The notes below the pieces were generated by a model, which made no database searches, was not told the DNA's origin, and saw only the letters and a list, made by a program, of their open reading frames with translations. The translations under genes and the position numbers were made by a program. Shown here piece by piece: positions 10,330 through 23,636 of a DNA stretch of 64,000 nt; the stretch's first letter is position 1, and every line of letters starts with the position of its first letter. The stretch spans positions 9,005 through 73,004 of the forward strand of contig NZ_AXWT01000022.1 in NCBI RefSeq assembly GCF_000482805.1. The letters run 5' to 3'. Origin of the DNA: Deinococcus murrayi DSM 11303. GTDB lineage: Bacteria > Deinococcota > Deinococci > Deinococcales > Deinococcaceae.

Positions 10330-12138
10330 ATGAGCGGCTGGAATGTGATTGTGATTGGCGGCGGGCACGCGGGGCTGGAGGCCGCCTGGGCGGCGGCGAA
10401 GTTTGCCCGTACCGCCCTGTTGGTGGGCAATCCGGCCACCGTAGGCCGCATGCCCTGCAACCCGGCGGTGGGCGGCCCCGGCAAGAGCCAACTGGTGTTC
10501 GAGGTGCAGGCCCTGGGCGGGCTGATGGGCCGCCTCGCGGACGACACGGCGATTCATACCCGCGTGCTGAACGCGAGCAAGGGTCCTGCCGTGCAGTCTC
10601 TGCGGGTGCAAAACGAGCGCGACGCCTATGCCGAGCGTGCCCAGGACGTCATCTTCGGGCATCCCGATATCGAAGTTGTGCGCGGCGAGGCCGCCGACCT
10701 CGAACCCGACGGGCGGGGCGGCTGGTTCGTCGTGACGACCGACGGGCGGCGGCTCGCGGCCCGCAGCGTGGTGGTCGCAGCAGGCACCTTTTTGCGCGGG
10801 GTGACCTGGTATGGTCGCCAGTCCCGCGCCGAGGGACGGCAGGGCGAGCCGCCCGCCCGCTTTCTCAGCGAGCCGCTGGCGCGCGCCGGGCACCACCTCA
10901 AACGCTACAAGACGGGGACGCCCCCCCGCGTCCGGGCCGACTCTGTGCGCTTCGCGGAGCTGCTGGAGATTCCCGCCGACCCACAGCCGCGGGGCTTTAC
11001 TGGGCGGCCTGGCCCCCGCGCCGCGGAGTCTCCGACCTGGCAAACCCACACCACCCCCGCCACCCACCGCCTGATTGAGAAGAACCTGCACGAGTCGCCG
11101 ATGTACGCGGGCGACATCGCGGGCCTGGGGCCACGCTACTGTCCCAGCATCGAAGACAAGGTCGTGCGCTTTGCCCACCACGACCGGCACCTCCTGTTTG
11201 TCGAGCCGGACGGCATCCAAACCAGCGAGGTTTACCTCCAGGGCTTCAGCTCCTCGCTTCCCCCCCGCTTGCAAGACGCCCTGGTACGGACGCTTCCCGG
11301 CTTCGAGCAGGCCGTGATTCAGCGCTACGCCTATGCCGTCGAATACGACGTCGTCGATTCCACCGAACTCACCTTGAATCTGGAGTCGCGCCTGCTGCCG
11401 GGCATCTTCACGGCGGGTCAAATCAACGGCACCAGCGGCTACGAGGAGGCTGCCGCTCAGGGCCTCGTCGCGGGCACGGCGGCGGCGCGGCGAGCGCTGG
11501 GGCTGGAGACAGTGACGGTTTCACGTGAAACGGGCTACATCGGTGTGTTGCTCGACGACCTGGTTTTGAAGGGCAGCGATGAACCGTATCGCATGATGAC
11601 CAGCCGGGTTGAACACCGCCTGCTGGTCCGCCAGGACAACGCCGACGAGCGGATGACCGCGCTGGGGCAGCGGCTGGGGCTGGTGAGCGAGGACGCGGCG
11701 CGGTCGGTGGGGGAAAAATATGTCCGCGTCGCGGCGGGCATAGATGCTCTGCGCCGTCAGCGGGTGGGAGGCCAGAGCGCCGAAGCCCTGCTGCGCCGTC
11801 CGGAATTCACCCTGGCGGAGGTTGAAGCCCTGGGGGTCACCCTCCCGCCCCTGAGCGGGGCCGAGCGCGAGGCGGTCGAAATCCGGGTGAAATACGCGGG
11901 CTACATCGAGCGGGCCGAGCGGCAGCTTCAGGCTGAGGCGCGGGGCAGCGAACTGAGCTTGGAAGGGGTGGACTTTGCAGCCCTCGGTGGCCTGTCTCAT
12001 GAGGCCCGCGAAAAGCTCCTGCGGGCGCGGCCCCAGACGGTGGGCCAAGCGGCGCGGGTGCCGGGGGTGCGGCACGCAGACCTCAGCGCCCTGCTGGTGC
12101 ATCTGCGGCAGCGCCGGAGCGTTTCACGTGAAATCTAA
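10330..12138 (+). CDS. mnmG: tRNA uridine-5-carboxymethylaminomethyl modification enzyme MnmG (GidA)
   Basis: Works with MnmE to install the carboxymethylaminomethyl group at U34 of several tRNAs, using FAD and methylene-tetrahydrofolate. The 602-residue length is near the family norm (about 620). The FAD-binding GGGHAGLEA loop is at residues 10-18, followed by [25 protein letters not shown] [12 protein letters not shown], and [18 protein letters not shown]. The C-terminal helical domain ends VSREI. Residues VSRET (about 397-401) and the final VSREI are encoded by parS palindromes, so the DNA carries both a protein and a segregation signal. It heads the mnmG-rsmG-parA-parB group, a classical origin-proximal order. 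Confidence 0.97.
   Translation: MSGWNVIVIGGGHAGLEAAWAAAKFARTALLVGNPATVGRMPCNPAVGGPGKSQLVFEVQALGGLMGRLADDTAIHTRVLNASKGPAVQSLRVQNERDAYAERAQDVIFGHPDIEVVRGEAADLEPDGRGGWFVVTTDGRRLAARSVVVAAGTFLRGVTWYGRQSRAEGRQGEPPARFLSEPLARAGHHLKRYKTGTPPRVRADSVRFAELLEIPADPQPRGFTGRPGPRAAESPTWQTHTTPATHRLIEKNLHESPMYAGDIAGLGPRYCPSIEDKVVRFAHHDRHLLFVEPDGIQTSEVYLQGFSSSLPPRLQDALVRTLPGFEQAVIQRYAYAVEYDVVDSTELTLNLESRLLPGIFTAGQINGTSGYEEAAAQGLVAGTAAARRALGLETVTVSRETGYIGVLLDDLVLKGSDEPYRMMTSRVEHRLLVRQDNADERMTALGQRLGLVSEDAARSVGEKYVRVAAGIDALRRQRVGGQSAEALLRRPEFTLAEVEALGVTLPPLSGAEREAVEIRVKYAGYIERAERQLQAEARGSELSLEGVDFAALGGLSHEAREKLLRARPQTVGQAARVPGVRHADLSALLVHLRQRRSVSREI
11518..11531. promoter_or_regulatory. parS site 2, inside mnmG
   Basis: A perfect GTTTCACGTGAAAC palindrome within the mnmG coding sequence, read in frame as VSRET. 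Confidence 0.92.
12121..12134. promoter_or_regulatory. parS site 3, at the 3' end of mnmG
   Basis: GTTTCACGTGAAAT, one mismatch from the perfect palindrome. It encodes the last residues of MnmG (VSREI) in the same reading phase as site 2, four bases before the end of the stop codon. Confidence 0.88.
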
Positions 12139-12222
12139 GGCGGCGCACCGCACTCGGCGGGGCTACCATGCGGCGATGACGACTGAGGCGAGAGGCAGTG
12201 AGCAGAAGAGCAGGGGAGACGA

Positions 12223-12953
12223 GTGACGCCGGAAGGCCAAGCCCTGCTCTTGCAGGGCGGGGAGGCGCTGGGCCTCGACCTGCGGGAGCGGGCGGAGGCG
12301 TTCGCGCAGCTTCTGGCGCTCTTGCAGGAGGGGGCGGCCCAGACCAACCTCACCGCCCTGCGTGAGGAACGCGACATCGTCCTCAAGCACTTTGTGGATT
12401 CGCTGACCTGCTTGCGGGGGGGCTGTCTGGAGGGCGAGGGGCGAGTCCTCGACCTGGGCACCGGGGCGGGATTTCCGGCGCTGCCGCTCGCCCTCGTGCG
12501 GCCAAACTTGCGGCTCACGCCCGTTGACGCCACCGCCAAAAAGGTCGCCTTTGTGACCCGCGCAGCGGCGGCGCTGGGGCTGACGAACGTCCGGCCTCTG
12601 GCGGCCCGCGTCGAGACTCTGGGCCGCGACCCGGCCCACCGGGAGGGCTATGACCGGGTGGTGACGCGGGCGGTGGCCTCACTGCCTGCCCTGGCTGAAC
12701 TTGCCCTGCCGCTGCTGCGGCAAGGGGGCCTGCTGGTCGCGCAAAAAGGCTCGCTCTCTGCAGAAGAACTGGAGTCGGGCAGCCGCGCCGCCGCCGAGGT
12801 CGGGGGAGCGATTCGAACGGTCGACGCCTTTGCCCTGCCCGTGCTGGGAGAGGCACGAACGCTGGTCGTCATCGAGAAAATCGCCCCCACCCCGGAGCGC
12901 TACCCCCGGCGCGAGGGGCTGCCCGCCCGCAAGCCGCTATTCTGGCGGGCGAC

Positions 12954-12957
<4 letters not shown>
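12223..12957 (+). CDS. rsmG: 16S rRNA (guanine-527-N7)-methyltransferase RsmG (GidB)
   Basis: Methylates N7 of G527 in 16S rRNA using S-adenosylmethionine. It is 244 residues long. The N-terminal helical region contains [10 protein letters not shown]; the SAM-binding motif [17 protein letters not shown] is at about 74-90; the Rossmann fold continues with the [18 protein letters not shown] segment characteristic of the family. The start is GTG 12223 with GGGGAG upstream. Its end overlaps parA by four bases (GTGA), so parA translation is probably coupled. Confidence 0.96.
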
Positions 12958-14541
<1,584 letters not shown>

Positions 14542-14558
14542 CACCCAGCGGCCTGACG

Positions 14559-14609
14559 GCGAAGGCGGCGGGGCGACCGCATCAGCAACGGTCACCCCTC
14601 CGCCTTTGC
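14559..14609. terminator. Convergent-gap hairpin between parB and the VanW gene
   Basis: Two 20-base arms (14559-14578 and 14590-14609) pair at 17 positions around an 11-base loop. No T-run follows on either strand, so it may act as a transcript-end stabiliser rather than a textbook intrinsic terminator for both parB and the converging gene. Confidence 0.5.
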
Positions 14610-14612
14610 CCC

Positions 14613-15827
14613 TCAGCGCCCGACCAGATAGATGTTCGGCCAGGGGCGGTAGGTGCTCTTGAGCACGTCCTGGCGAATCACTTTGCCGCCGCGCACCAGC
14701 TTGCGCGTCACTTCCATTGTGGCGCCGGGGGCAGCCCAGTCGACCTGACGGCGCTCGCCGGGCTTCAGGGAGGCGCTGCGGATGAGGCGGTCGGCGGGGG
14801 AGGGCACCGTCCTCAGGACCTTGGGTTCGCTGATTTCGACCGTGAAGTCGCGGGGCTTGCCGAAGACGCTGATTTCGAGGTGACCGTCCGCATCGTTCCA
14901 GTCGGCCTGGAACCATAGCGCCCCGCCCGTGTCGTTGGCGAACTTCAGGTCGAGGCTGGGCTGATAGATGGCCGCGTCGAGGCCCTGCGGCTGGTAGTAG
15001 TGGACCTGGTAGGAGTGGGGGTGCCGCTCGACGACCGGGAGGCCCGCCCCGTACAGCGCCCGGAAGGCCGTCGTGCTGACCTGGCAGATGCCTCCGCCGA
15101 GGCCCGTCTCGGTGCGGTCCCCGGCGATAATCAGGCCCGGCACGTACCCCGCCCGCGCCGAAACGGGGCCGATAAACTGGTTAAAGGAAAAGGTCTTGCC
15201 CTCGAAGAGGCGGTCCTGAAAGTTGCGGGTGCCCACGTGGATATTGGTCATGCGGGCGGCGCTGCTCCCGGCGTAGTTGGTCACGCCCGTCGCGAGGTGG
15301 GCGGTGATGCCCTTGCCCGCGAAGAAGTCCAGCGTCCGCCCCGGCGGGGTCTGCCCGGTCACAACGACGTTCGCCCGCACCGCACGGGGGTCTTTCAGGG
15401 CGGCGAGGACGTTCGCACGGGTCGCTTCGGCGTCCACCTTCAGGCCGTTGCGCTGCACGACCGCCCAGCCCGCCGCGCCCAGGTTCTCGAAGCGGGCGTC
15501 CTGCCCCTGCGCCGGGAGGGACGCAAGGAAGGTCTTCAGGTCCGCTTCCAGGCTCTCGGTGATCACGCCGCGCTGGCGCAACACCGCCACCCGCTCGCCG
15601 GGCAGGTTGAGGGTGCTCACAAAGGGCACGGTGGTCTTTTTGCCGCCGACGAGCGCCGGGAACTCCACCTGCACAGTAATCAGCAGCGGCGCGGTGCGGG
15701 TGGGCGCGGGGGCTGGAGCCGCTGCCGGAGCCGGGGCCTCCGCCGGAGGGAGGGGGTCCGGGTTCGTCTGCGCGTGGGCCGCGCCCAGCAACAGCCCGGC
15801 GAGCAGCAGGAGGCGAAGGGGGGTCAT
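14613..15827 (-). CDS. Exported VanW-family protein
   Basis: A 404-residue exported protein. The signal peptide is [20 protein letters not shown], followed by an Ala/Pro-rich linker (to about residue 45). A roughly 110-residue N-terminal domain resembles the putative peptidoglycan-binding domain often preceding VanW. The VanW domain itself (about 210-330) has [24 protein letters not shown] sequence, [17 protein letters not shown] and [20 protein letters not shown]. The last 70 residues form a beta-rich tail. VanW proteins accompany glycopeptide resistance in some bacteria, but most copies, like this one, are without van genes; the biochemical role is unknown, probably at the cell envelope. 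Confidence 0.85.
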   Translation of the reverse strand: MTPLRLLLLAGLLLGAAHAQTNPDPLPPAEAPAPAAAPAPAPTRTAPLLITVQVEFPALVGGKKTTVPFVSTLNLPGERVAVLRQRGVITESLEADLKTFLASLPAQGQDARFENLGAAGWAVVQRNGLKVDAEATRANVLAALKDPRAVRANVVVTGQTPPGRTLDFFAGKGITAHLATGVTNYAGSSAARMTNIHVGTRNFQDRLFEGKTFSFNQFIGPVSARAGYVPGLIIAGDRTETGLGGGICQVSTTAFRALYGAGLPVVERHPHSYQVHYYQPQGLDAAIYQPSLDLKFANDTGGALWFQADWNDADGHLEISVFGKPRDFTVEISEPKVLRTVPSPADRLIRSASLKPGERRQVDWAAPGATMEVTRKLVRGGKVIRQDVLKSTYRPWPNIYLVGR

Positions 15828-15868
15828 GGCGGGCAGTATCCCACGCCCCCCCCGCCAAAGGGAGAGCG

Positions 15869-16906
15869 CTAATGCACGGAGAGGACTGCGCCGGGGGCCT
15901 CCTCCCGCTGGGGCGCGAGCTGCCGGGCGATGGCCTCCACCGCCGCCGCCGCGTGCAGCCGCCCGTTTTCGATAAAGACCTGATTGACCCGCCCTGCGTA
16001 CCCCGCCGACCCCACCACGAAGAGGCCAGGGACGCTGCTTTGCGAGTGCTCGTCGAGGACGAGGCACCCGTCAGGATGCTCGGCGAGGCCGAGGCCCGAC
16101 AGAAAGGCGAGGTCCGGGCGGTACCCGGTCAGGGCGAAGGTAAAGTGGGTGGGCAGCTCGAAGGTGGTGCCGTCTTCCCGCTGCACGACGACGTGTTCGG
16201 GGTGAATCTCGACCACCCTGGAGTTGAAGTGGGCCGTGATGCTGCCCTCCGCGATGCGGTTTTCGAGGTCCGGGCGAATCCAGTACTTCAGGGTGGGCTT
16301 GAGGGTGGGGGCGCGGACGACCATCGTGACCTTCGCTCCTCCCCGGTAGAGGTCGAGGGCGGCGTCCGCGGCGCTGCTGCCCGCCCCGATGACCGTCACG
16401 TTCAGGCCGAAAAAGGGGTGTGCCTCGGTGTAGTAGTGGCTCACGTTGGGCGAGTCCTCGCCGGGAATCCCCAGCATCCGGGGATGGTCGTAGTACCCGG
16501 TCGCCACGACCACCCGCCGCGCTTCCACCACGCCGGGCGTGCCGTCTTGCGCTTCCACCTCCAGCGTGAACCCCGCCGGGGCTGCGTGCACCCGCTTAAC
16601 CTCGGTGTAGAGGCGCACGTTCAGCCCTTCGCGCTGGGTGACGAGGCGGTAGTACAGCAGAGCTTCTTGGCGGTCGGGTTTCTCGCGGGGGCTGACAAAG
16701 GGATGGCCGCCGATTTCCAGACCGGGCGCGGACGTGAAGAACGTCATATAGGTGGGATAGTCAAAGATGGCGTTCACCACGCAGCCCTTTTCCAGCACCA
16801 CGTAGCTCAGCCCCGCCCGCTTGCAGGCGATGGCGGCGGCGAGGCCTACCGGCCCGGCCCCTACGATGGCGACGTCGAACAACTGACTTTGGGGGGCAGC
16901 ACTCAT
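15869..16906 (-). CDS. ypdA: YpdA-type putative bacillithiol-disulfide reductase
   Basis: A 345-residue flavoprotein of the thioredoxin-reductase-like group. The FAD-binding motif [21 protein letters not shown] is at about residues 12-30. [18 protein letters not shown] follows, then the NADPH-binding motif [25 protein letters not shown] in the middle, and a second FAD contact at [25 protein letters not shown]. There is no CxxC redox pair, as expected for YpdA, which uses a single cysteine; the candidate is near residue 40 ([13 protein letters not shown]). In Firmicutes YpdA reduces bacillithiol disulfide. The bshB1 gene at 26992 supports bacillithiol use here. Confidence 0.88.
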   Translation of the reverse strand: MSAAPQSQLFDVAIVGAGPVGLAAAIACKRAGLSYVVLEKGCVVNAIFDYPTYMTFFTSAPGLEIGGHPFVSPREKPDRQEALLYYRLVTQREGLNVRLYTEVKRVHAAPAGFTLEVEAQDGTPGVVEARRVVVATGYYDHPRMLGIPGEDSPNVSHYYTEAHPFFGLNVTVIGAGSSAADAALDLYRGGAKVTMVVRAPTLKPTLKYWIRPDLENRIAEGSITAHFNSRVVEIHPEHVVVQREDGTTFELPTHFTFALTGYRPDLAFLSGLGLAEHPDGCLVLDEHSQSSVPGLFVVGSAGYAGRVNQVFIENGRLHAAAAVEAIARQLAPQREEAPGAVLSVH

Positions 16907-16984
16907 GGGGGGAAGTGTGGCACGGGGCGGGGGCCGCAGACGGTGAGGTCGGGCGCGTCCGTCCCCCGGCTGTGACGCCCCCGC

Positions 16985-16990
16985 TAGACT
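16985..16990 (+). promoter_or_regulatory. -10 hexamer, leaderless start of fumC
   Basis: TAGACT six bases before the fumC ATG. Confidence 0.55.
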
Positions 16991-16996
16991 GGCCCC

Positions 16997-18418
<1,422 letters not shown>

Positions 18419-18506
18419 GACGGACTCCGATGGAACCGTTGACGCCCTAAACCCGCCTTCACCCCTGTCTCGCCCGGCCAGGCGAGGCGCCGCGCAGGCT
18501 GGGGCC

Positions 18507-18704
18507 ATGACCGATGACACCCAGAACAAGGGCTACGACCCCGCTCAGACCTCCCCCGCCGAGGGCCAGAGCCACCCCATCCCCGATGCGGCACGGGGCC
18601 AGGACCCTGGCATCGACCCTGCCGACAAGGACCAGGCCGCCGAGGGGGGCCGGGACGAGGCCGGGGGGGCGGGTGCCGACCGCTCCAGCACGGCCCGTGA
18701 CTGA
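18507..18704 (+). CDS. Small acidic hydrophilic protein, unknown
   Basis: A 65-residue protein very rich in Asp, Gly, Ala, Gln and Pro (for example [19 protein letters not shown]), with no hydrophobic core; likely disordered. Similar short, acidic, disordered proteins are common in desiccation-tolerant bacteria, but I cannot assign a family. Its end overlaps the proposed GTG start of the endonuclease III gene, which suggests co-transcription. Confidence 0.5.
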   Translation: MTDDTQNKGYDPAQTSPAEGQSHPIPDAARGQDPGIDPADKDQAAEGGRDEAGGAGADRSSTARD

Positions 18705-19442
18705 AGGGGCGGGGCCGACCCTGAACGCAGCCTGCCCTCCCCAGGAGCGGGCCGCCCTGCTGGCTTGGGTGGCGGAGCGGTTGCGCGCCGAATACGGCGA
18801 GCGGCCCCTGGTGCCCCGCCGCGCCCCCATGCACGAACTCATCAGCACCATCCTCTCTCAGCGGACCACCCACCAAGACGAGGAGGCCGCCTACGCGGAA
18901 CTCGTCGCCTTAGGAGACTGGGACACCATCGCCGCGCTGCCCACCGAGGTGGTGGCGCACGCCATCCGCCGCAGCAACTACCCGGAGAGCAAGGCCCCGC
19001 GCATCCAGGCCACCCTGCGGGCCATTCGGGAGCTGCGGGGCGGGTACGACCTCGACTTCCTGGCCGAGTGGCCCCTCGACGCGGCCCTGAAATGGCTCAC
19101 GGCCCTGCCCGGCGTGGGCGTGAAGACAGCCTCGCTGGTGCTGCTCTTCAACTACGCGCGGCCCGTCTTTCCGGTCGACACGCACGTTCACCGCATCAAC
19201 ACGCGGGTGGGCACCATCCCCGGATGGGCGAGCAGGCCGCGCACCGGGCGCTGCTCGCGCTGCTGCCACCCGACCCGCCGCACCTCTACGAGCTGCACGT
19301 CAACCTGCTGCGGCACGGCCAGCGCGTCTGCACCTGGAGCCGACCCCGCTGCCCGGCCTGCGTGCTGCGCGAGCGCTGCGACGCCCACGCGATTTACGGC
19401 AACAACGTGCCGAGCTTCAGCGAAAAGCCCGCCAAAGCCTGA
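18697..19442 (+). pseudogene. nth: Endonuclease III-like DNA glycosylase, broken by a frameshift
   Basis: Base-excision repair glycosylase/AP-lyase of the HhH-GPD superfamily. The first part reads in one frame: HELISTILSQRTTHQDEE, the helix-hairpin-helix LPGVGVKTASL with catalytic Lys at about 143, and catalytic Asp at about 161 in FPVDTHVHRIN. At the C-run 19218-19221 the frame must change: the rest (MGEQAAHRALLALL onward) continues in another frame to TGA 19442. It includes the [4Fe-4S] ligands in CTWSRPRCPACVLRERC (C-x6-C-x2-C-x5-C). One missing C would account for the shift. As written, the first frame gives a protein without the cluster loop. A sequencing error, a recent mutation or -1 slippage are all possible. 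The start is uncertain: GTG 18697 is assumed. Confidence 0.82.
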
Positions 19443-19458
19443 GCCTCAGCCCGGCAGC

Positions 19459-20073
19459 TCAGCCCCGCTCGCGCTCGCGCAGCACGAGTTGAATCAGGCC
19501 CAGGGTGACGAGTTCGCCTTCCTCCGGGCGCACGGGGCGCAACGCTTCGACCTCGAAGCGGCGCGAAAAGAGGCTGCGGCGCTTGCGCACGCGGAAAGCG
19601 GGCGTGCCGGCGGCGTCGCGCACGGTGTAGGTCGGGTTGACGAAGTAGTCAAAGACCGCCGCCACGACGTCCCCGACGAGGGGCACCGCCCCGATGACGC
19701 CCTCCAGGACGCTGAGCCAGGGATGGTCGTCCCGCAGGGTAAAGGCGAGGTCGCCGCTCGCGCCGAGCAGCTCGTAGCTTGCCCCCCACAGGGTCCGCAT
19801 CCCCTGGGCTTGCAAGGCCCCCACCGGGGAGCCGTCCGCCCGGCGAATCAGCCGCCGCGCCCGCCAGTCGAGCGCCCCGGCCATCAGCCCCTGCGCCCGG
19901 ATGCCGTGGGTCTGCACCCGGCGGGCCTCGTCGGAGTACACGCGCACCTCATCGCGGACGCTGAAGAACTTCTCCTTGACGACGGCCACGAGCCGCCCCT
20001 CGGCGTCGGTGACGCGCAGCTCGGTGAGCAGGCTGAACTTGAACTCCAGGGTGAGGGGAAAGGTGGGGTTCAC
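19459..20073 (-). CDS. LURP-one-related / scramblase-like (tubby C-terminal fold) protein
   Basis: A 204-residue soluble protein with the 12-strand pattern of the LURP-one-related/scramblase group: short beta strands with 'AEGRLVAVVKEKFFSVRDEV', then 'GALDWRARRLIRRADGSPVG' and 'RTLWGASYELLG'. One hydrophobic segment, LEGVIGAVPLVGDVVAAVFDYF, sits near residue 125 and may be the buried helix of the tubby-like barrel. Molecular function in bacteria is unknown. GTG 20073 is 17 bases after the fmt stop with GGAGGG just before it; an alternative TTG would overlap fmt by 29 bases. Confidence 0.68.
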   Translation of the reverse strand: MNPTFPLTLEFKFSLLTELRVTDAEGRLVAVVKEKFFSVRDEVRVYSDEARRVQTHGIRAQGLMAGALDWRARRLIRRADGSPVGALQAQGMRTLWGASYELLGASGDLAFTLRDDHPWLSVLEGVIGAVPLVGDVVAAVFDYFVNPTYTVRDAAGTPAFRVRKRRSLFSRRFEVEALRPVRPEEGELVTLGLIQLVLRERERG

Positions 20074-20089
20074 GCCCTCCGGTACGGCC

Positions 20090-21040
20090 CTATCCGGAGG
20101 CAGGTTCCCAGAGGTCAAAGCGGGTGCCCCGGCCCACCCCCGCCGCCGCCGCCCACACCCCGGCGGGTTGGGGCTTGCGGGCTTCTGGCTGCACGGTGCC
20201 CACGGTGACAGCTCCCTCGCCGCAAGCGACGGTGAGGCCGTCCGCGCCCACCTCCAGCACCTCGCCGGGCTGTCCCTGCCCCGCCGCCACCCTCAGGCCC
20301 GACAGCTTGAGCCGCGCTCCCCGCAAAAAGGCGGTCGTCTGCGGCCAGGCGGCGACCCCCCGGTACCGATTGACGACGGCGGGCGCGGGGTCGGTCCAGC
20401 GGACGAAGCCGTCTTCCTTGGTCAGCAGCGGGGCGTGGGTGGCCCGCGCGTGGTCCTGCGGGGTGGGGGAGAGGTCGGGCAGCCGGGAGAGGGCCGTCAC
20501 GACCAGGCGGGCGGCCTGCTCACTCAGCGCGTCCGACAGCTCCAGGCTGGTCCACTCCGGCGCGATGGAAAGTTCCTCTTGCAGGAGGATTGGCCCGGTG
20601 TCCAGCCCCTCCTCGGTCTGCATGACCGTCGTGCCCGTGACCGTCTCGCCCGCGATGAGCGCCCACTGGATGGGGGCGGCCCCGCGGTACTTCGGGAGGA
20701 GGCTGGTGTGGGTATTGAGGAAGCCGTACCGGGGCACCGCCAGCAGCTCGGTGGGCAGAATCTTGCCGTAGGCGCAGGTGACGGCCACATCCGCGCCAGA
20801 GTCGCGCAGCCGCTGCACAAAGGCCGCGTTTCCGCGCAGCCCCCGGGGCTGGGCGAGGGGCAGCCCCCAGTCGGCGGCGCGGGCCGCGACCGGGGGCGGC
20901 GTGAGCCTCAGGCCTCGGCCTACCGGTTTGTCGGGCTGCGCGACCACGAGGACGACCTCGAAGTGCTCGCGGATGGCGTCCAGCACGGGCAGGGCAAAGG
21001 CGGGCGAGCCGAAAAAAGCGACGCGGGGCGCGAACGTCAC
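20090..21040 (-). CDS. fmt: Methionyl-tRNA formyltransferase
   Basis: Formylates initiator Met-tRNA with 10-formyl-tetrahydrofolate. The 316-residue length is normal. Catalytic Asn109, His111 and Asp147 lie in FLNTHTSLLPKYRGAAPIQW and EEGLDTGP. The N-terminal VAFFGSPAFALPVLDAI and the C-terminal OB-like domain are present. It overlaps def by four bases (ATGA), the usual def-fmt pairing: one enzyme adds the formyl group, the other removes it. Confidence 0.97.
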   Translation of the reverse strand: MTFAPRVAFFGSPAFALPVLDAIREHFEVVLVVAQPDKPVGRGLRLTPPPVAARAADWGLPLAQPRGLRGNAAFVQRLRDSGADVAVTCAYGKILPTELLAVPRYGFLNTHTSLLPKYRGAAPIQWALIAGETVTGTTVMQTEEGLDTGPILLQEELSIAPEWTSLELSDALSEQAARLVVTALSRLPDLSPTPQDHARATHAPLLTKEDGFVRWTDPAPAVVNRYRGVAAWPQTTAFLRGARLKLSGLRVAAGQGQPGEVLEVGADGLTVACGEGAVTVGTVQPEARKPQPAGVWAAAAGVGRGTRFDLWEPASG

Positions 21041-21696
21041 TCGGTTCGCTCCCGCCCCGCCCGTTGCCGCTCGGCGAGTTCGGCGAGGAACTGTTTGGCC
21101 TGGCGCTGCATCGCCGCGAGTTCCTTGCGGTAGTCCTCGGTGACCTCCGGGGGCAGGCGGTCGAGGAAGAACACCCCGTCGAGGTGGTCGAGTTCGTGCT
21201 GAAAGACGCGGGCGAGGTAATCGTCCGCCTCCAGCGTGCGCTCCTGGCCTGCCAGGTCGGTATAACGCACCTGCACCGCGCGGGCGCGGGGCACCCCTTC
21301 TTCATAGATGCCGGGAATGCTCAGGCAGCCCTCCTGGTAGGAGCGGTCCTTTTTCTTGTCGATGACGGTGAGGACCGGATTGAGCATCACGAACTCGCGC
21401 AGGACGCGGGACCGCAGGGGCTTTTCGCCACCCTCGTTTTCCTCTTCGTCGTCCTCGTACTCGACCGCCACGAACAGCCGCACCGGGAGGCCCACCTGTG
21501 GGGCAGCAAGACCCACCCCCCGCGCCTCGAACATCGTCTCCAGCATGGTGTTCGCGACCTCGCGGACGGTCTGGGGACCAAAGCCGGGGACAGTCAGCGT
21601 GTCGCCCGGCCCCACCGGCTTTGCCTTGCGGCGCAGCACGGGGTCACCGTACAGACGAATGGGGTAGATGCGGGGCGGGGCGTCGGTGGCCTTCAC
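21037..21696 (-). CDS. def: Peptide deformylase
   Basis: Removes the formyl group from nascent proteins; an iron or zinc metalloenzyme. All three motifs are present: GVGLAAPQ at 60-67, EGCLSIP at 122-128 (metal ligand Cys124) and HELDH at 167-171. At 219 residues it is longer than usual. An acidic insertion, EYEDDEEENEGGEK at about 79-92, lies between motifs 1 and 2 and resembles the longer insert of type 2 enzymes in position but not in sequence. A charged C-terminal helix of about 40 residues follows the core. GTG start. Confidence 0.95.
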   Translation of the reverse strand: MKATDAPPRIYPIRLYGDPVLRRKAKPVGPGDTLTVPGFGPQTVREVANTMLETMFEARGVGLAAPQVGLPVRLFVAVEYEDDEEENEGGEKPLRSRVLREFVMLNPVLTVIDKKKDRSYQEGCLSIPGIYEEGVPRARAVQVRYTDLAGQERTLEADDYLARVFQHELDHLDGVFFLDRLPPEVTEDYRKELAAMQRQAKQFLAELAERQRAGRERTE

Positions 21697-21875
21697 AATG
21701 CTTCCGTTTTACCAGAGGCCCGCCGGAAGGCTCCTGCACGCGCCCACCTTCGGGGCCGGGCCGGGGCGGCCAGGAGCAGGCTTGATCCCCCTCTCATGCG
21801 GCGGCCATGCCCGCTGGCCAGCATCGGAGGGACGCTGTTGGCCCCTTGTTCCGCTTCCTTTTCCCAGGAGGTTCT

Positions 21876-23030
<1,155 letters not shown>

Positions 23031-23068
23031 GGGGGCGGCCCTCTCACGGAGGGGGGCGGCGTACCGCC

Positions 23069-23074
23069 TACGCT
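23069..23074 (+). promoter_or_regulatory. -10 hexamer of the lipoprotein gene
   Basis: TACGCT six bases before ATG 23081. Confidence 0.4.
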
Positions 23075-23080
23075 GGGGGC

Positions 23081-23623
23081 ATGCGCCGCCTCTCCTTGCT
23101 GCTGCCCGCCGCCCTCCTGCTCGCCGCGTGTGGGGCACGGGACGTGAAGCCGCCCGACACCTACGACCTGAGCGGGACCATCCACGGTGACTGGGGGACG
23201 AGTCCCCGGCTGCGGCTCGCGCTGGTGGGAGCGGGCTTTCCGGGAAGCGTGACGAACGACGGCAACCAGGCGCAGAACGTGGTGAAGGTGGAGGGCCAGG
23301 CCGCTTGGCGCTTTGGCCTCGACCTGCCACGCCGCCCCGCGCTGGCGACCGTGGCAGGTGTCTATCAGGTCATCGCCTACCACGACGCGGACAACAGCGG
23401 CGATTACACCCTCGGCGAACCGTTCGCCCGCAACCGCCAGTGGCTGATTTACAGCGAGTTCGGCGGCGAGCTGCCCGCCGTCAAGTTTCCTGGGAGCGAC
23501 GAGGTGCTCATCGGGGCGACCACCGTCGCGCGGGGCTGGAACCTCTACGACCGCGCGCGGCCCCTCGGCGCGGGCAATCCCCGTCCGGTGACCACCGTGA
23601 CGGGCTATGACCTGAGCCGCTGA
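23081..23623 (+). CDS. Lipoprotein of unknown function
   Basis: A 180-residue protein with signal sequence MRRLSLLLPAALLLAACGA; the LAAC lipobox places the lipidated cysteine at about residue 17. The mature part is beta-rich and contains YHDADNSGDYTLGEPFARNR, a calcium-loop-like segment of the type found in carboxypeptidase-regulatory-like or SdrB-like beta sandwiches. No enzyme motif is seen. It probably anchors to the outer face of a membrane. Confidence 0.72.
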   Translation: MRRLSLLLPAALLLAACGARDVKPPDTYDLSGTIHGDWGTSPRLRLALVGAGFPGSVTNDGNQAQNVVKVEGQAAWRFGLDLPRRPALATVAGVYQVIAYHDADNSGDYTLGEPFARNRQWLIYSEFGGELPAVKFPGSDEVLIGATTVARGWNLYDRARPLGAGNPRPVTTVTGYDLSR

Positions 23624-23636
23624 GGACGTTTCCTGC

